This document shows, in pieces, positions 42,609-50,898 of a stretch of 64,000 nt of DNA. Position 1 is the stretch's first letter. Each line of letters opens with the position of its first letter. This stretch comes from Flavobacterium sp. MC2016-06 (GTDB lineage: Bacteria; Bacteroidota; Bacteroidia; Flavobacteriales; Flavobacteriaceae), in contig NZ_WMID02000001.1 in the NCBI RefSeq assembly GCF_009711165.2, forward strand, positions 372,001 through 436,000. Reading direction: 5' to 3'. A program made the translations under genes and the position numbers. Under the pieces are notes generated by a model. It was not told the DNA's origin and ran no database searches. It saw only the letters and a program-made list of their open reading frames with translations.

Positions 42609-42686
42609 TGTTTCAGGTTTCAAGTTTAAAGTTTCAAATTATTGAAATGAAAACCTGAAACCTGAAACCTGAAACCTGAAACAAAA
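42609..42686. repeat. GTTTCAGGTTT hairpin repeat upstream of holA
   Basis: GTTTCAGGTTTCAAG (42610-42624) is complementary to the CCTGAAA words at 42652-42682. The right arm is 3-4 tandem copies of CCTGAAA. It ends in an A-run 10 bp before the holA ATG, as at 39290-39376. Confidence 0.75.
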
Positions 42687-42694
42687 AGATTTGA

Positions 42695-43699
42695 ATGGAC
42701 GAAGTTGTAAAAATTGTTAACGATATAAAAGCTGGAAATATAAAACCAATTTATTTTTTAATGGGAGAAGAACCTTATTATATAGATAAATTATCGGAGT
42801 ATATTGAGCAAAATGTGCTTTCTGAAGAAGAGAAAGGTTTTAACCAAACCGTATTATATGGTAGAGATGTTTCTGTAGAAGATATTGTTTCAACGGCTAA
42901 GCGCTATCCTATGATGTCTGATCGTCAAGTTGTTATTGTAAAAGAGGCACAAGATTTATCTAGAACGATTGATAAAATAGAATCGTATGTTAATAATCCG
43001 ATGGAAACTACGGTTCTTGTTTTTTGTTATAAATACAAAACACTTGATAAACGTAAAAAAGTAACCAAATTATTAGCTCAAAATGGAATTGTTTACGAAA
43101 GTAAAAAACTGTACGAAAATCAAGTTGGCGATTGGATAAAACGTGTACTTGCGGGTAAAAAATATACAATTGATCCAAAAGCAAACGCCATGCTGGTAGA
43201 ATTTTTGGGAACGGATTTGAGTAAAATTAATAATGAACTCGAAAAATTACAGATTATTTTGCCACAAGGAACTGTAATTACGCCACAACATATTGAGGAA
43301 AATATTGGTTTTAGTAAAGATTATAATGTTTTTGAACTTCGAAAAGCGATTGGTGAACGTAACCAATTGAAAGCGTATAAAATTGCCGAAAATTTTGCGC
43401 ATAATCCTAAAGAATATCCGCTTGTAATGACAACTGGATTGGTTTTTGGATTTTTTGTACAACTTTTAAAATACCATGGACTTAAGGATAAAAATCCTAA
43501 AAATGTAGCGGCAGCAATTGGTGTAAATCCTTATTTTTTAAAAGAATACGATTTAGCTATAAAGAATTATCCAATGCGAAAAGTAAGTCAGATTGTAGGC
43601 GCTTTGCGTGATATAGATGTTAAAAGTAAAGGTGTTGGTGCCAATGCTTTGCCTCAATCAGATTTGTTAAAAGAAATGCTGTATAAAATATTTAATTAA
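42695..43699 (+). CDS. holA: DNA polymerase III delta subunit
   Basis: This 334-residue subunit of the clamp loader opens the beta clamp. The N-terminal KPIYFLMGEEPYYIDKLSEYIE resembles a degenerate Walker A region, followed by the AAA+-like domain and the helical collar. TDLSKINNELEKLQI is the usual mid-domain signature, and the C-terminus ends with SDLLKEMLYKIF. Length is typical. The ATG follows the A-rich end of a hairpin repeat. Confidence 0.93.
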   Translation: MDEVVKIVNDIKAGNIKPIYFLMGEEPYYIDKLSEYIEQNVLSEEEKGFNQTVLYGRDVSVEDIVSTAKRYPMMSDRQVVIVKEAQDLSRTIDKIESYVNNPMETTVLVFCYKYKTLDKRKKVTKLLAQNGIVYESKKLYENQVGDWIKRVLAGKKYTIDPKANAMLVEFLGTDLSKINNELEKLQIILPQGTVITPQHIEENIGFSKDYNVFELRKAIGERNQLKAYKIAENFAHNPKEYPLVMTTGLVFGFFVQLLKYHGLKDKNPKNVAAAIGVNPYFLKEYDLAIKNYPMRKVSQIVGALRDIDVKSKGVGANALPQSDLLKEMLYKIFN

Positions 43700-43766
43700 G
43701 CCGTGAAAATTCACGATATTTGCATTTCCAAAAATTTTAACGACATTAAAAAATAATTAAACAATT

Positions 43767-43949
43767 ATGGGAATGAATAAAAATACCGTTTTAGGATGGG
43801 CCACTTTTATAATGATACTTATGGGATTGTTACTTATAGGCCTTGGGGCTTTTAGATACAGTGAAGTATCGGGCTGGGGATTTGCAGCTACAGGCGTTGG
43901 ATTTTTAGCTAATGCATGGGTTTTTAATGCTTTAAAAGGTAGAGTTTAA
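43767..43949 (+). CDS. small membrane protein, CAL67264 family
   Basis: This 60-residue protein has two membrane helices (about residues 8-27 and 36-54) joined by RYSEVSGWG. The pattern LGWATFIMILMG...AATGVGFLANAWVFNALKGR matches the small Flavobacteria family named for CAL67264. Its role is unknown. It lies between holA and ettA on the same strand with gaps of 67 and 95 bp. Confidence 0.85.
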   Translation: MGMNKNTVLGWATFIMILMGLLLIGLGAFRYSEVSGWGFAATGVGFLANAWVFNALKGRV

Positions 43950-44044
43950 GCTGTTTTAAGATCAATTGCAATAGACAATTTCAAAAATCAATTGCAATGT
44001 CAATTTTTAATAAAAATTAATATAATAAATAAAAAGCATAAAAA

Positions 44045-45736
44045 ATGTCAGACGATAAGAAAGTAATTTTCTCAATGCAAAAATTGAGTAAAACCTATCA
44101 AGGAGCAGACAAACCTGTACTTAAAAATATTTATTTAAGTTTCTTTTACGGAGCTAAAATTGGTATTTTGGGTCTTAATGGTTCTGGAAAATCTTCTCTT
44201 TTAAAAATTATTGCAGGAGTTGATAAAAATTATCAAGGAGATGTTGTTTTTCAACCTGGTTATACTGTAGGTTATTTAGAACAAGAACCAATTCTTGATG
44301 ATTCTAAAACAGTTATCGAAATTGTACGTGAAGGAGCTGCTGAAACTATGGCAGTTTTAGAAGAGTACAATAAAATTAATGATTTGTTTGGTCTTCCTGA
44401 AAATTACGAAGATCAAGATAAAATGGATAAGTTGATGGATCGTCAGGCAGCTTTACAAGACAAAATTGATGCTCTTGGCGCTTGGGAAATCGACACTAAA
44501 TTAGAAATTGCAATGGATGCTTTGCGTACGCCAGAAGGTGATACACCAATTAAAAACCTTTCTGGAGGTGAGCGTCGTCGTGTTGCTTTATGTCGTTTGT
44601 TATTGCAACAACCTGATGTATTATTACTTGATGAGCCTACCAACCACCTTGATGCTGAATCTGTACTTTGGTTAGAACAGCATTTAGCACAATATGCTGG
44701 AACTGTCATTGCTGTAACGCACGATAGATATTTCTTGGATAATGTTGCAGGTTGGATTCTTGAGCTAGATAGAGGAGAAGGTATTCCATGGAAAGGAAAT
44801 TATTCTTCTTGGTTAGACCAAAAATCTAATAGAATGGCTCAGGAAGAAAAAGTGGCTTCAAAAAGAAGAAAAACTTTGGAGCGTGAGTTAGACTGGGTTC
44901 GTCAAGGAGCAAAAGGTCGTCAGACAAAACAAAAAGCACGTTTACAGAATTACGATAAATTATTAAACGAAGATCAAAAACAACTAGATGAAAATCTGGA
45001 AATTTATATCCCGAACGGTCCACGTTTAGGAACAAATGTTATTGAAGCTAAGAATGTTGCAAAAGCTTTTGGGGATAAATTATTGTATGATAATTTGAAC
45101 TTTACTTTGCCACAAGCTGGAATTGTTGGAATTATAGGGCCAAACGGTGCTGGTAAATCTACTATTTTTAAAATGATTATGGGCGAGCAGGCTACAGACA
45201 GCGGAGAATTTTCAGTTGGTGAAACAGTGAAAATCGCTTATGTAGATCAATCGCACTCTAATATTGATCCGAATAAATCTATTTGGGAAAACTTTGCCGA
45301 CGGTCAGGAATTGATTATGATGGGTGGAAAGCAAGTGAACTCTAGAGCTTATTTATCACGTTTCAATTTTGGTGGTGGTGAGCAAAACAAAAAAGTTGCC
45401 GCACTTTCTGGTGGAGAACGTAACCGTTTGCACTTGGCAATGACTTTGAAAGAAGAAGGAAACGTACTTTTATTAGATGAGCCTACGAATGATTTGGACG
45501 TAAATACACTTCGTGCGCTTGAAGAAGGTTTGGAAAATTTTGCAGGTTGTGCTGTAATTATTTCTCACGACAGATGGTTCTTAGATAGAATTTGTACACA
45601 CATTCTAGCATTCGAAGGAGATTCTGAAGTGTACTATTTCGAAGGTGGTTTCTCTGAATATGAAGAAAATAAAAAGAAACGTCTAGGTGGTGATTTAACT
45701 CCAAAACGTTTGAAATACAGAAAGTTAATTAGATAA
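44045..45736 (+). CDS. ettA: energy-dependent translational throttle protein EttA (ABC-F ATPase)
   Basis: This 563-residue ABC-F protein acts on ribosomes. It has two ATP-binding cassettes and no membrane segment. Walker A motifs are GLNGSGKSSLL and GPNGAGKSTIF, the signature motifs are LSGGERRRVALCRLL and LSGGERNRLHLAM, and the Walker B motifs end in LLLDEPTNHLD and LLLDEPTNDLD. The length and the linker (KRRKTLERELDWVRQGAKGRQTKQKARL) match EttA rather than Uup or ABC-F resistance proteins. It would gate the first elongation step according to the ATP/ADP ratio. A clear terminator follows. Confidence 0.95.
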   Translation: MSDDKKVIFSMQKLSKTYQGADKPVLKNIYLSFFYGAKIGILGLNGSGKSSLLKIIAGVDKNYQGDVVFQPGYTVGYLEQEPILDDSKTVIEIVREGAAETMAVLEEYNKINDLFGLPENYEDQDKMDKLMDRQAALQDKIDALGAWEIDTKLEIAMDALRTPEGDTPIKNLSGGERRRVALCRLLLQQPDVLLLDEPTNHLDAESVLWLEQHLAQYAGTVIAVTHDRYFLDNVAGWILELDRGEGIPWKGNYSSWLDQKSNRMAQEEKVASKRRKTLERELDWVRQGAKGRQTKQKARLQNYDKLLNEDQKQLDENLEIYIPNGPRLGTNVIEAKNVAKAFGDKLLYDNLNFTLPQAGIVGIIGPNGAGKSTIFKMIMGEQATDSGEFSVGETVKIAYVDQSHSNIDPNKSIWENFADGQELIMMGGKQVNSRAYLSRFNFGGGEQNKKVAALSGGERNRLHLAMTLKEEGNVLLLDEPTNDLDVNTLRALEEGLENFAGCAVIISHDRWFLDRICTHILAFEGDSEVYYFEGGFSEYEENKKKRLGGDLTPKRLKYRKLIR

Positions 45737-45763
45737 TAAATTTAGTTAAATTCCAAAAATTAA

Positions 45764-45809
45764 AAATCCCAAATTTCAATTTTAAAAAGTTGAGATTTGG
45801 GATTTTTTG
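45764..45809 (+). terminator. terminator of ettA
   Basis: A 16-bp stem (45764-45779 with 45790-45805, one G-T pair) ends in TTTTTTG, 28 bp beyond the ettA stop. Confidence 0.85.
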
Positions 45810-45851
45810 TTTTTTCTTGTCAGGATTCATATTATCATGATTCACATCATT

Positions 45852-45955
45852 TTGTCATTTCGAGGAACGAGAAATCTTCACGACAAAATTCCACAACATA
45901 CTTCCAATCTTTGTGGAATTTTGTCGTGAAGATTTCTCGTTCCTCGAAATGACAA
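45852..45955. repeat. long perfect palindrome related to the GIY-YIG element ends
   Basis: Arms 45852-45896 and 45911-45955 are perfect 45-bp complements around a 14-nt loop. The outer part (GTCATTTCGAGGAACGAG, then AATCTTCAC) aligns with the GIY-YIG element ends (GTCTTTGCGAGGAACGAAG, then CAATCTCAC). Confidence 0.9.
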
Positions 45956-45995
45956 TATTGTGTAAAATTGGAATTTGGAATTTTTTAATTAGAAT

Positions 45996-46439
45996 TTAAA
46001 GAAACTTAGCTTTAAGTTCTGCGGTCGGAATCATGCAGCTTTCTTTTTTGCCGTACCAATTGTATCTGTTCTTTGCCACATAATCGTAAATATAATCACT
46101 TATAAATATCGGAACAATTCTGAAAACTGGTGACAACTTCCAAAATCCTCCAAAACTTTTACCAATCTCAATAACAGCCGAGGATTTATAAAAATAGGCA
46201 GTGCCAGGATCAAATAAAATAATGCTATCCATTTTAGAAAAACTGATACCAAGATGTTTACAAATCGAAAGTCCTAATTCTGATTGCAAAGCTACAAATC
46301 TAAAAACATCTTTTTTGTCGTGCTTTATAATAAATTGCACTGCAGAATCACATAAGTTACAGACTCCGTCAAAAAGAACTATTTTTTTACCATCTGCAGT
46401 CTTTGCGAGGAACGAAGCAATCTCACTCTCTTTTTTCAT
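45996..46439 (-). CDS. DCC/DUF393 thiol-disulfide oxidoreductase-like protein
   Basis: This 147-residue protein belongs to the DCC (DUF393) family, with the DGVCNLCD motif (Cys 27 and Cys 30) following strand KKIVLF, and later segments FRFVALQSELG, MDSIILFD and KSSAVIEIG. A thioredoxin-like fold and redox role are assumed for the family. The first ~17 residues (MKKESEIASFLAKTADG) are translated from the 29-bp terminal repeat of the adjoining GIY-YIG element, and no alternative ATG lies in frame before the core. The native 5' end seems to have been replaced. Confidence 0.88.
   Translation of the reverse strand: MKKESEIASFLAKTADGKKIVLFDGVCNLCDSAVQFIIKHDKKDVFRFVALQSELGLSICKHLGISFSKMDSIILFDPGTAYFYKSSAVIEIGKSFGGFWKLSPVFRIVPIFISDYIYDYVAKNRYNWYGKKESCMIPTAELKAKFL
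46399..46427. repeat. left terminal inverted repeat of the GIY-YIG element
   Basis: This 29-bp arm is identical to the reverse complement of 46818-46846 and overlaps the first codons of the DUF393 gene. Confidence 0.95.
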
Positions 46440-46441
46440 TA

Positions 46442-46747
46442 TTATACTGTCATTATATCTTCAATTTCTTCAAACAAATCTTTCCAAGTTGGATTTATTG
46501 AACGAATTAAATTATTTTTTGTTTCCCTTGATCCAGCTTTTATTTGATTTTCTCTTGTAATAGCATCTTCAATCCATTGAAATTGTTCGTAGTATACAAG
46601 AATATTTACATCATATCGAGCGGAGAATGATTTTGGAAATTTTTTGTTTTTGTGTTCTAAAATTCTTTGCGGAAGATTTGATGTTACGCCAGTATATACA
46701 ACTGTTTGATATTTGTTTGTTATAATATATACAAATCCTGGTTTCAT
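46442..46747 (-). CDS. GIY-YIG endonuclease
   Basis: This 101-residue protein is a minimal GIY-YIG nuclease of the UPF0213/YhbQ-like group. The module shows VYII at 6-9 and VYTG at 17-20 (the GIY and YIG strands), the catalytic Arg 28 in LPQRILEHK, and the metal-binding Glu 66 in AITRENQIKAGSRETKNNLI, ending with INPTWKDL. No DNA-binding or UvrC-like extension is present. The gene lies 2 bp upstream of the DUF393 gene on the same strand and is enclosed by perfect 29-bp inverted repeats. Stand-alone members have unknown roles; here nicking or cutting at the palindromic ends is a reasonable hypothesis. Confidence 0.93.
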   Translation of the reverse strand: MKPGFVYIITNKYQTVVYTGVTSNLPQRILEHKNKKFPKSFSARYDVNILVYYEQFQWIEDAITRENQIKAGSRETKNNLIRSINPTWKDLFEEIEDIMTV

Positions 46748-46817
46748 GCTTGTTTTTTTTATTTAGTTTTGTTTTGCAAACAACATGATTTTTTCTTTCA
46801 TCAAGCTTTCTTATTTT

Positions 46818-46846
46818 AGTGAGATTGCTTCGTTCCTCGCAAAGAC
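46818..46846. repeat. right terminal inverted repeat of the GIY-YIG element
   Basis: This arm is the exact complement of 46399-46427, located 71 bp upstream of the nuclease start codon. Confidence 0.95.
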
Positions 46847-46925
46847 AAAACTAAATAAAAAATACTATACGTAAGATTTTTATTATTATTTGTTTTGTCT
46901 ATTAAAATTTGTAATTATATAAATT

Positions 46926-47015
46926 TTACAAATTAAAAATAACCTTCATAATTAAATTATAATCAACATTCTCAGATCTTCCATCTTCTGAATTGTATTT
47001 TAAAAAATCAGCCAT
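46926..47015 (-). CDS. possible short open frame (29 codons)
   Basis: Within the gap 46847-47093 the minus strand has ATG at 47015 and a 29-codon frame beginning MADFLKYNSEDG. It could be a peptide or a gene remnant. There is no supporting homology. Nothing else is visible in this gap. Confidence 0.15.
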   Translation of the reverse strand: MADFLKYNSEDGRSENVDYNLIMKVIFNL

Positions 47016-47093
47016 TAAAACTCTTTATTTTAGTTTTAAGTCATTTTTGTATGTTTCGATGGGTAAAAAAACGTAATTTTGACTTAAATAAAA

Positions 47094-49259
47094 TTATTTT
47101 TTCGCAGCTTCAACCAATTCCAATTCATCCAAACTTACTTTTGAAGTAAAGATTCCGTAGTTTACTGTAGCTTTATTTTTCTCAATAACATCAATACTTC
47201 CAACAGATCTTCCGTCTAGCATGCGTACGCGATCTCCAACTTTTAAAATTGGTTTTGGTTTTTCGATTACAGGTTTAAGTTTCTTCTCTTTTTTCTCTTT
47301 TCTAATTTCTTCCACTTGTACTGTAACCTCTGCAATAACTTCTTTTTTCTTTTCTATTATGGCTTTGGTTTCTTTTGGAGTTGCTTTTTTACGTTTAGAA
47401 TTTTCAATTTCAACAATTTTCAAAAATTCACCAATCAGTTCTTTTTTATTTTTGTTGTTGAAATATTTTTCAGAGATATCTTCAATTTTTTGACCAATGT
47501 AAATGATCTTTTGGTTGCTGTCGTATAATTCCTGATAGCTTTCCAGTTTCTGCTTGATTTTTACATTGATGTTTTCCATCTTTTTACTCTCTTCACGCGC
47601 ACGAGTTTCTTCTTCTTTTAAGTTTATAGAAGTTTTTTCTAGCTTAGAACGTTCTTTTTGAAGTGTTGCAATAGTTTTGTCAAAGCGAACTTTTCCGACT
47701 TCGATTTTCTTTTTCGCACGATTAATCAATCCAAACGGAATTCCATTTTTTAAGGCAACCTCAAAAGTAAACGAACTTCCGGCCTGACCGAGAGCCAATT
47801 TATACATCGGTTCAAGAGACTTTTCATCAAACATCATATTCGCATTTGTAGCAAATGGCAATTCGTTTGCTAAAATTTTCAAATTAGAATAATGCGTTGT
47901 AATAATTCCGAATGCTTCACGATGGTAAAATTCTTCCAAGAAAATTTCTGCCAAAGCACCACCAAGTTCAGGATCAGAACCTGTACCAAATTCGTCAATT
48001 AAAAACATGGTTTTCTTATTACACTTTTTCAAGAAGTAATTCATGTTTTTTAATCGATAACTATATGTACTTAAATGATTTTCAATAGATTGATTGTCTC
48101 CAATATCCGTTAAAATTCTATCAAATAAGAAAGTTTCGCTACGTTCGTGAACAGGGATTAACATTCCAGATTGTAACATCAATTGTAATAAACCAACAGT
48201 TTTTAGCGAAATTGTTTTTCCCCCAGCATTTGGTCCAGAGATCACAATAATTCGGTTATCTTGTTTTAATTCAATAGTTTGCGGATGTGTAATTTCATTT
48301 TTTTGCTTGTTATTCAAATACAAAATCGGATGATATGCTTCTCTAAAAAACAATCTTCTTTCTTCTGTAATTGTTGGCAGAATTCCGTTGATTCTGTTTG
48401 CATATTTTGCCTTTCCAGAAACTACATCAATATCACTTAAAAAATCTTGATATTCAATTAATACTGGTAAAAACGGACGTATTGAGTTTGATAATTGTTT
48501 CAGAATTCGAGTAATTTCTTCTTTCTCTTCATATTCTAAATTAGCTAGCTCTCTCGAATATTGTAAAGTTGCTTCTGGTTCAATGTAGGCAATGCTTCCA
48601 GTTTTAGAACTTCCTAAAATTGAACCTTTTACCTTACGGCGATACATGGCTAAAACGGCTAAAACTCTACGGTTCTGAACAAAACTTTCTTTAATATCAT
48701 CTAAATAACCAAGGCTATTATTATGAGTAAGCGCTACACCAAAACTCTGATTTACTTTACCGCGAACGATATTCATATTCTGACGAATACTCAAAAGGGC
48801 AGGAGAAGCGTTGTCTTTTATTTCACCGTATTTATCTACGATAGCATCAATTAGCGTAACAATATCTTTTGTATATTCTACTCTTGAAGCTCTTGCATTT
48901 AAGTTCGGATAATAGTCATCAAACTTTTTAAGGAAATTCAATAAAAAATTGGAAGTTGAAGAAAGTGTAGCAATTTTTCTAAAACTGCCTACTTCTAAGA
49001 AGCTGTCTTCTATGGCTAAGAATTTGATTTCGTTAGTAATCGCGTCAAAACCATGATTTGGAATTGCGTTATTATTTTGAAATGACGAAACATACTCTGA
49101 TGTCTGCATTAAGGCCTGCATCAAAGTTTCTTTGTCTCTAAATGGAGTTATGTTTAAGGCTTTTTCTTTTCCAATGTCTGTATTACAGCCAGCTGAAATA
49201 GTTTCGAGCACTGTTGGAAATTGTAAATCTTGTAATGTTTTTTCGGTAATGGATATCAT
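47094..49259 (-). CDS. mutS2: MutS2-family ATPase lacking the Smr domain
   Basis: This 721-residue MutS-like ATPase of the MutS2 branch lacks the mismatch-recognition domains of MutS1. The core, lever and ATPase domains are in order. Walker A is ISGPNAGGKTISLKTVGL, Walker B is TMFLIDEFGTGSDP, and the dimer-interface segment is ITTHYSNLKILA. A long charged coiled coil (residues about 510-640) follows, and the C-terminus is a KOW/Tudor-like barrel (VGDRVRMLDGRSVGSIDVIEKNKA). The Smr nuclease domain found at the end of many MutS2 proteins is missing. Known MutS2 roles are suppression of recombination or rescue of collided ribosomes; the latter uses Smr, so its absence matters. Confidence 0.92.
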   Translation of the reverse strand: MISITEKTLQDLQFPTVLETISAGCNTDIGKEKALNITPFRDKETLMQALMQTSEYVSSFQNNNAIPNHGFDAITNEIKFLAIEDSFLEVGSFRKIATLSSTSNFLLNFLKKFDDYYPNLNARASRVEYTKDIVTLIDAIVDKYGEIKDNASPALLSIRQNMNIVRGKVNQSFGVALTHNNSLGYLDDIKESFVQNRRVLAVLAMYRRKVKGSILGSSKTGSIAYIEPEATLQYSRELANLEYEEKEEITRILKQLSNSIRPFLPVLIEYQDFLSDIDVVSGKAKYANRINGILPTITEERRLFFREAYHPILYLNNKQKNEITHPQTIELKQDNRIIVISGPNAGGKTISLKTVGLLQLMLQSGMLIPVHERSETFLFDRILTDIGDNQSIENHLSTYSYRLKNMNYFLKKCNKKTMFLIDEFGTGSDPELGGALAEIFLEEFYHREAFGIITTHYSNLKILANELPFATNANMMFDEKSLEPMYKLALGQAGSSFTFEVALKNGIPFGLINRAKKKIEVGKVRFDKTIATLQKERSKLEKTSINLKEEETRAREESKKMENINVKIKQKLESYQELYDSNQKIIYIGQKIEDISEKYFNNKNKKELIGEFLKIVEIENSKRKKATPKETKAIIEKKKEVIAEVTVQVEEIRKEKKEKKLKPVIEKPKPILKVGDRVRMLDGRSVGSIDVIEKNKATVNYGIFTSKVSLDELELVEAAKK

Positions 49260-49420
49260 TCTATATCGTAAGTTGTAAAGTTCAAAGTTACAAAGTTTTA
49301 AAACTAAATAATACTTATTAGTTATCTAGTTTACAAAATATTTAGTTATCTTGTAGTAAAAAACTTATTTTGAAAATATGGTGATGATGAAAGGTGAATA
49401 AGACTTAAAGAAAGGAATAA

Positions 49421-50215
49421 ATGGAAACAAATTTTTATTTAAATACTCAAACTGAAAGTGCTGAATTTACAGAAGTTTATTTTGGTCAGTATTGTGGTAA
49501 GCAGTTAAATCAAGATATTCAGAATTCTAAAAGTGAAGTTTTGATTATTTCGCCTTATATTGATGAGACCAAATTAGAAGATTTGATAAAACTCAAAGAA
49601 AAGAAAGTAAATGTTCGTATTATCTTCAATTCATTAAGAAAGGATCAGGAAAGAAAAATTTTGCGAAAATTGATTCATCAAAATAAAGAAAACAATTATG
49701 TTCAAAAAGAAATAAAAGAAAAGCAGCATGATTTATATTTAATGCTCTCTATTGTTTGTATTTGCATTGGTGTTGTGTTATTTTTGTTCAGCATCCAGAA
49801 TATGAAAATAGATTTCAGGGGTGTTTTCTATATGTTGATTTCTTTTGCCTCAAGTTATGGTTTTTGGTATTTTAATAATAAACGTGAGTTAACTAAAAAA
49901 ATACAGATTTATAAATATACCTATTCTGAAAAATTAGATTTTAAATATTTGCGAGACAATAAGGAAAACAAGATGGAGGTTCATTCTAAAATTTATGTGA
50001 TAGACCGAAAAGTGGCTTATTTAGGATCGTTGAATTTTACAAACGATGGTTTTAATTCTAATTTTGAAACCATTATTAAAATAACTCAAAAAGATAAGAT
50101 CATGGAATTGGTTAAATTTGCGAATTCAATATTTGAGGATAATGTAAATTTTAAATCTAACGAATTGTGGCTCTTGGGGAAAAAGGCATATAGTGAAGAA
50201 AAATATTTAAAATAA
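49421..50215 (+). CDS. phospholipase D-like membrane protein
   Basis: This 264-residue protein has a PLD-like fold interrupted by a membrane hairpin. Residues 31-75 give the first half (EVLIISPYID, NVRIIFNS). Two transmembrane helices follow at about 105-125 and 135-152. The second half has one HKD motif, with His 188, Lys 190 and Asp 195 in EVHSKIYVIDRKVAYLGSLNFTNDG. With only one HKD motif it should work as a dimer. The active site would face the cytosol. It ends 5 bp before ung, so the two are probably co-transcribed. A nuclease or phospholipase activity is possible. Confidence 0.8.
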   Translation: METNFYLNTQTESAEFTEVYFGQYCGKQLNQDIQNSKSEVLIISPYIDETKLEDLIKLKEKKVNVRIIFNSLRKDQERKILRKLIHQNKENNYVQKEIKEKQHDLYLMLSIVCICIGVVLFLFSIQNMKIDFRGVFYMLISFASSYGFWYFNNKRELTKKIQIYKYTYSEKLDFKYLRDNKENKMEVHSKIYVIDRKVAYLGSLNFTNDGFNSNFETIIKITQKDKIMELVKFANSIFEDNVNFKSNELWLLGKKAYSEEKYLK

Positions 50216-50220
50216 AAAGA

Positions 50221-50892
50221 ATGAAAATCAATCTTTCTCCTGAGTGGCAAAACGTATTAGCTGATGAAATTCAAAAACCTTATTTCACAGAATTAATGTC
50301 GGCTTTAGAATTAGAATATCAAACGCATACCTGTTACCCGCCAGCTGAATTGATTTTTTCTGCTTTTAATAATTGCAGTTTTCAAGATTTGAAAGTTGTA
50401 ATCATCGGACAAGATCCTTATCATGGAGAAGGAGAAGCGAATGGTTTGAGTTTTTCTGTAAATGATACTGTAAAAATTCCGCCTTCTTTACGTAATATTT
50501 ATCGCGAACTAAACGATGATTTAGATTCGATTTTTATGCCGACTTCTGGTAATTTAGAAAAATGGGCAAAGCAAGGTGTTTTACTTTTAAATGCTTCATT
50601 AACAGTTCGAAAAGATAGCCCGAACAGTCATAAACACTTAAAATGGAATCTTTTTACAGATGCTGTAATTCAAGCCATTTCTGATCAAAAAGAAAATGTT
50701 GTCTTTTTATTGTGGGGAAGCTTTGCACACAAAAAAGGACTCAAAATAAATCGATCTAAACATTTTTTTTTAGAAACAGGACATCCGTCGCCGATGAGTG
50801 CTAACCAAGGAAAATGGTTTGGGAATAAACATTTCAGCCAAACAAATGCATTCTTAAAATCAAAAGGAATTTTGGAAATAGATTGGTTATAA
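50221..50892 (+). CDS. ung: uracil-DNA glycosylase
   Basis: This 223-residue family-1 uracil-DNA glycosylase removes uracil from DNA to start base-excision repair. The water-activating loop is GQDPYHGEGEANGLSFSV with catalytic Asp 65. The minor-groove loop is GHPSPMSANQGKWFG containing the second catalytic His, and the FLLWGSFAHKKG strand is typical. The ATG is 5 bp after the PLD-like gene. Complete and of standard length. Confidence 0.97.
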   Translation: MKINLSPEWQNVLADEIQKPYFTELMSALELEYQTHTCYPPAELIFSAFNNCSFQDLKVVIIGQDPYHGEGEANGLSFSVNDTVKIPPSLRNIYRELNDDLDSIFMPTSGNLEKWAKQGVLLLNASLTVRKDSPNSHKHLKWNLFTDAVIQAISDQKENVVFLLWGSFAHKKGLKINRSKHFFLETGHPSPMSANQGKWFGNKHFSQTNAFLKSKGILEIDWL

Positions 50893-50898
50893 AAAAAA

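Larger units (their letters stand above)
46399..46846 (-). mobile_element. candidate GIY-YIG element bounded by perfect 29-bp inverted repeats
   Basis: The ends 46399-46427 and 46818-46846 are exact inverted copies (29 bp, core GCGAGGAACGAAGCAATCTC). Between them is one gene, a GIY-YIG nuclease, 15 bp from the left end and 71 bp from the right end. A gene-less version with nearly the same ends is at 12014-12100. The total of 448 bp and single nuclease gene suggest an autonomous palindrome-mobilising unit; mobility itself is inferred. Confidence 0.6.

Noticed and set aside
42591..42623. Eleven-codon N-terminal extension of the HsdR-like gene
   Set aside because: It overlaps the hairpin repeat and begins with a weak start; the ATG at 42590 begins the conserved MQKLNFP sequence.
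46201..46560. Plus-strand frame of 119 codons antisense to the DUF393 and GIY-YIG genes
   Set aside because: It is a shadow of two well-supported minus-strand genes.
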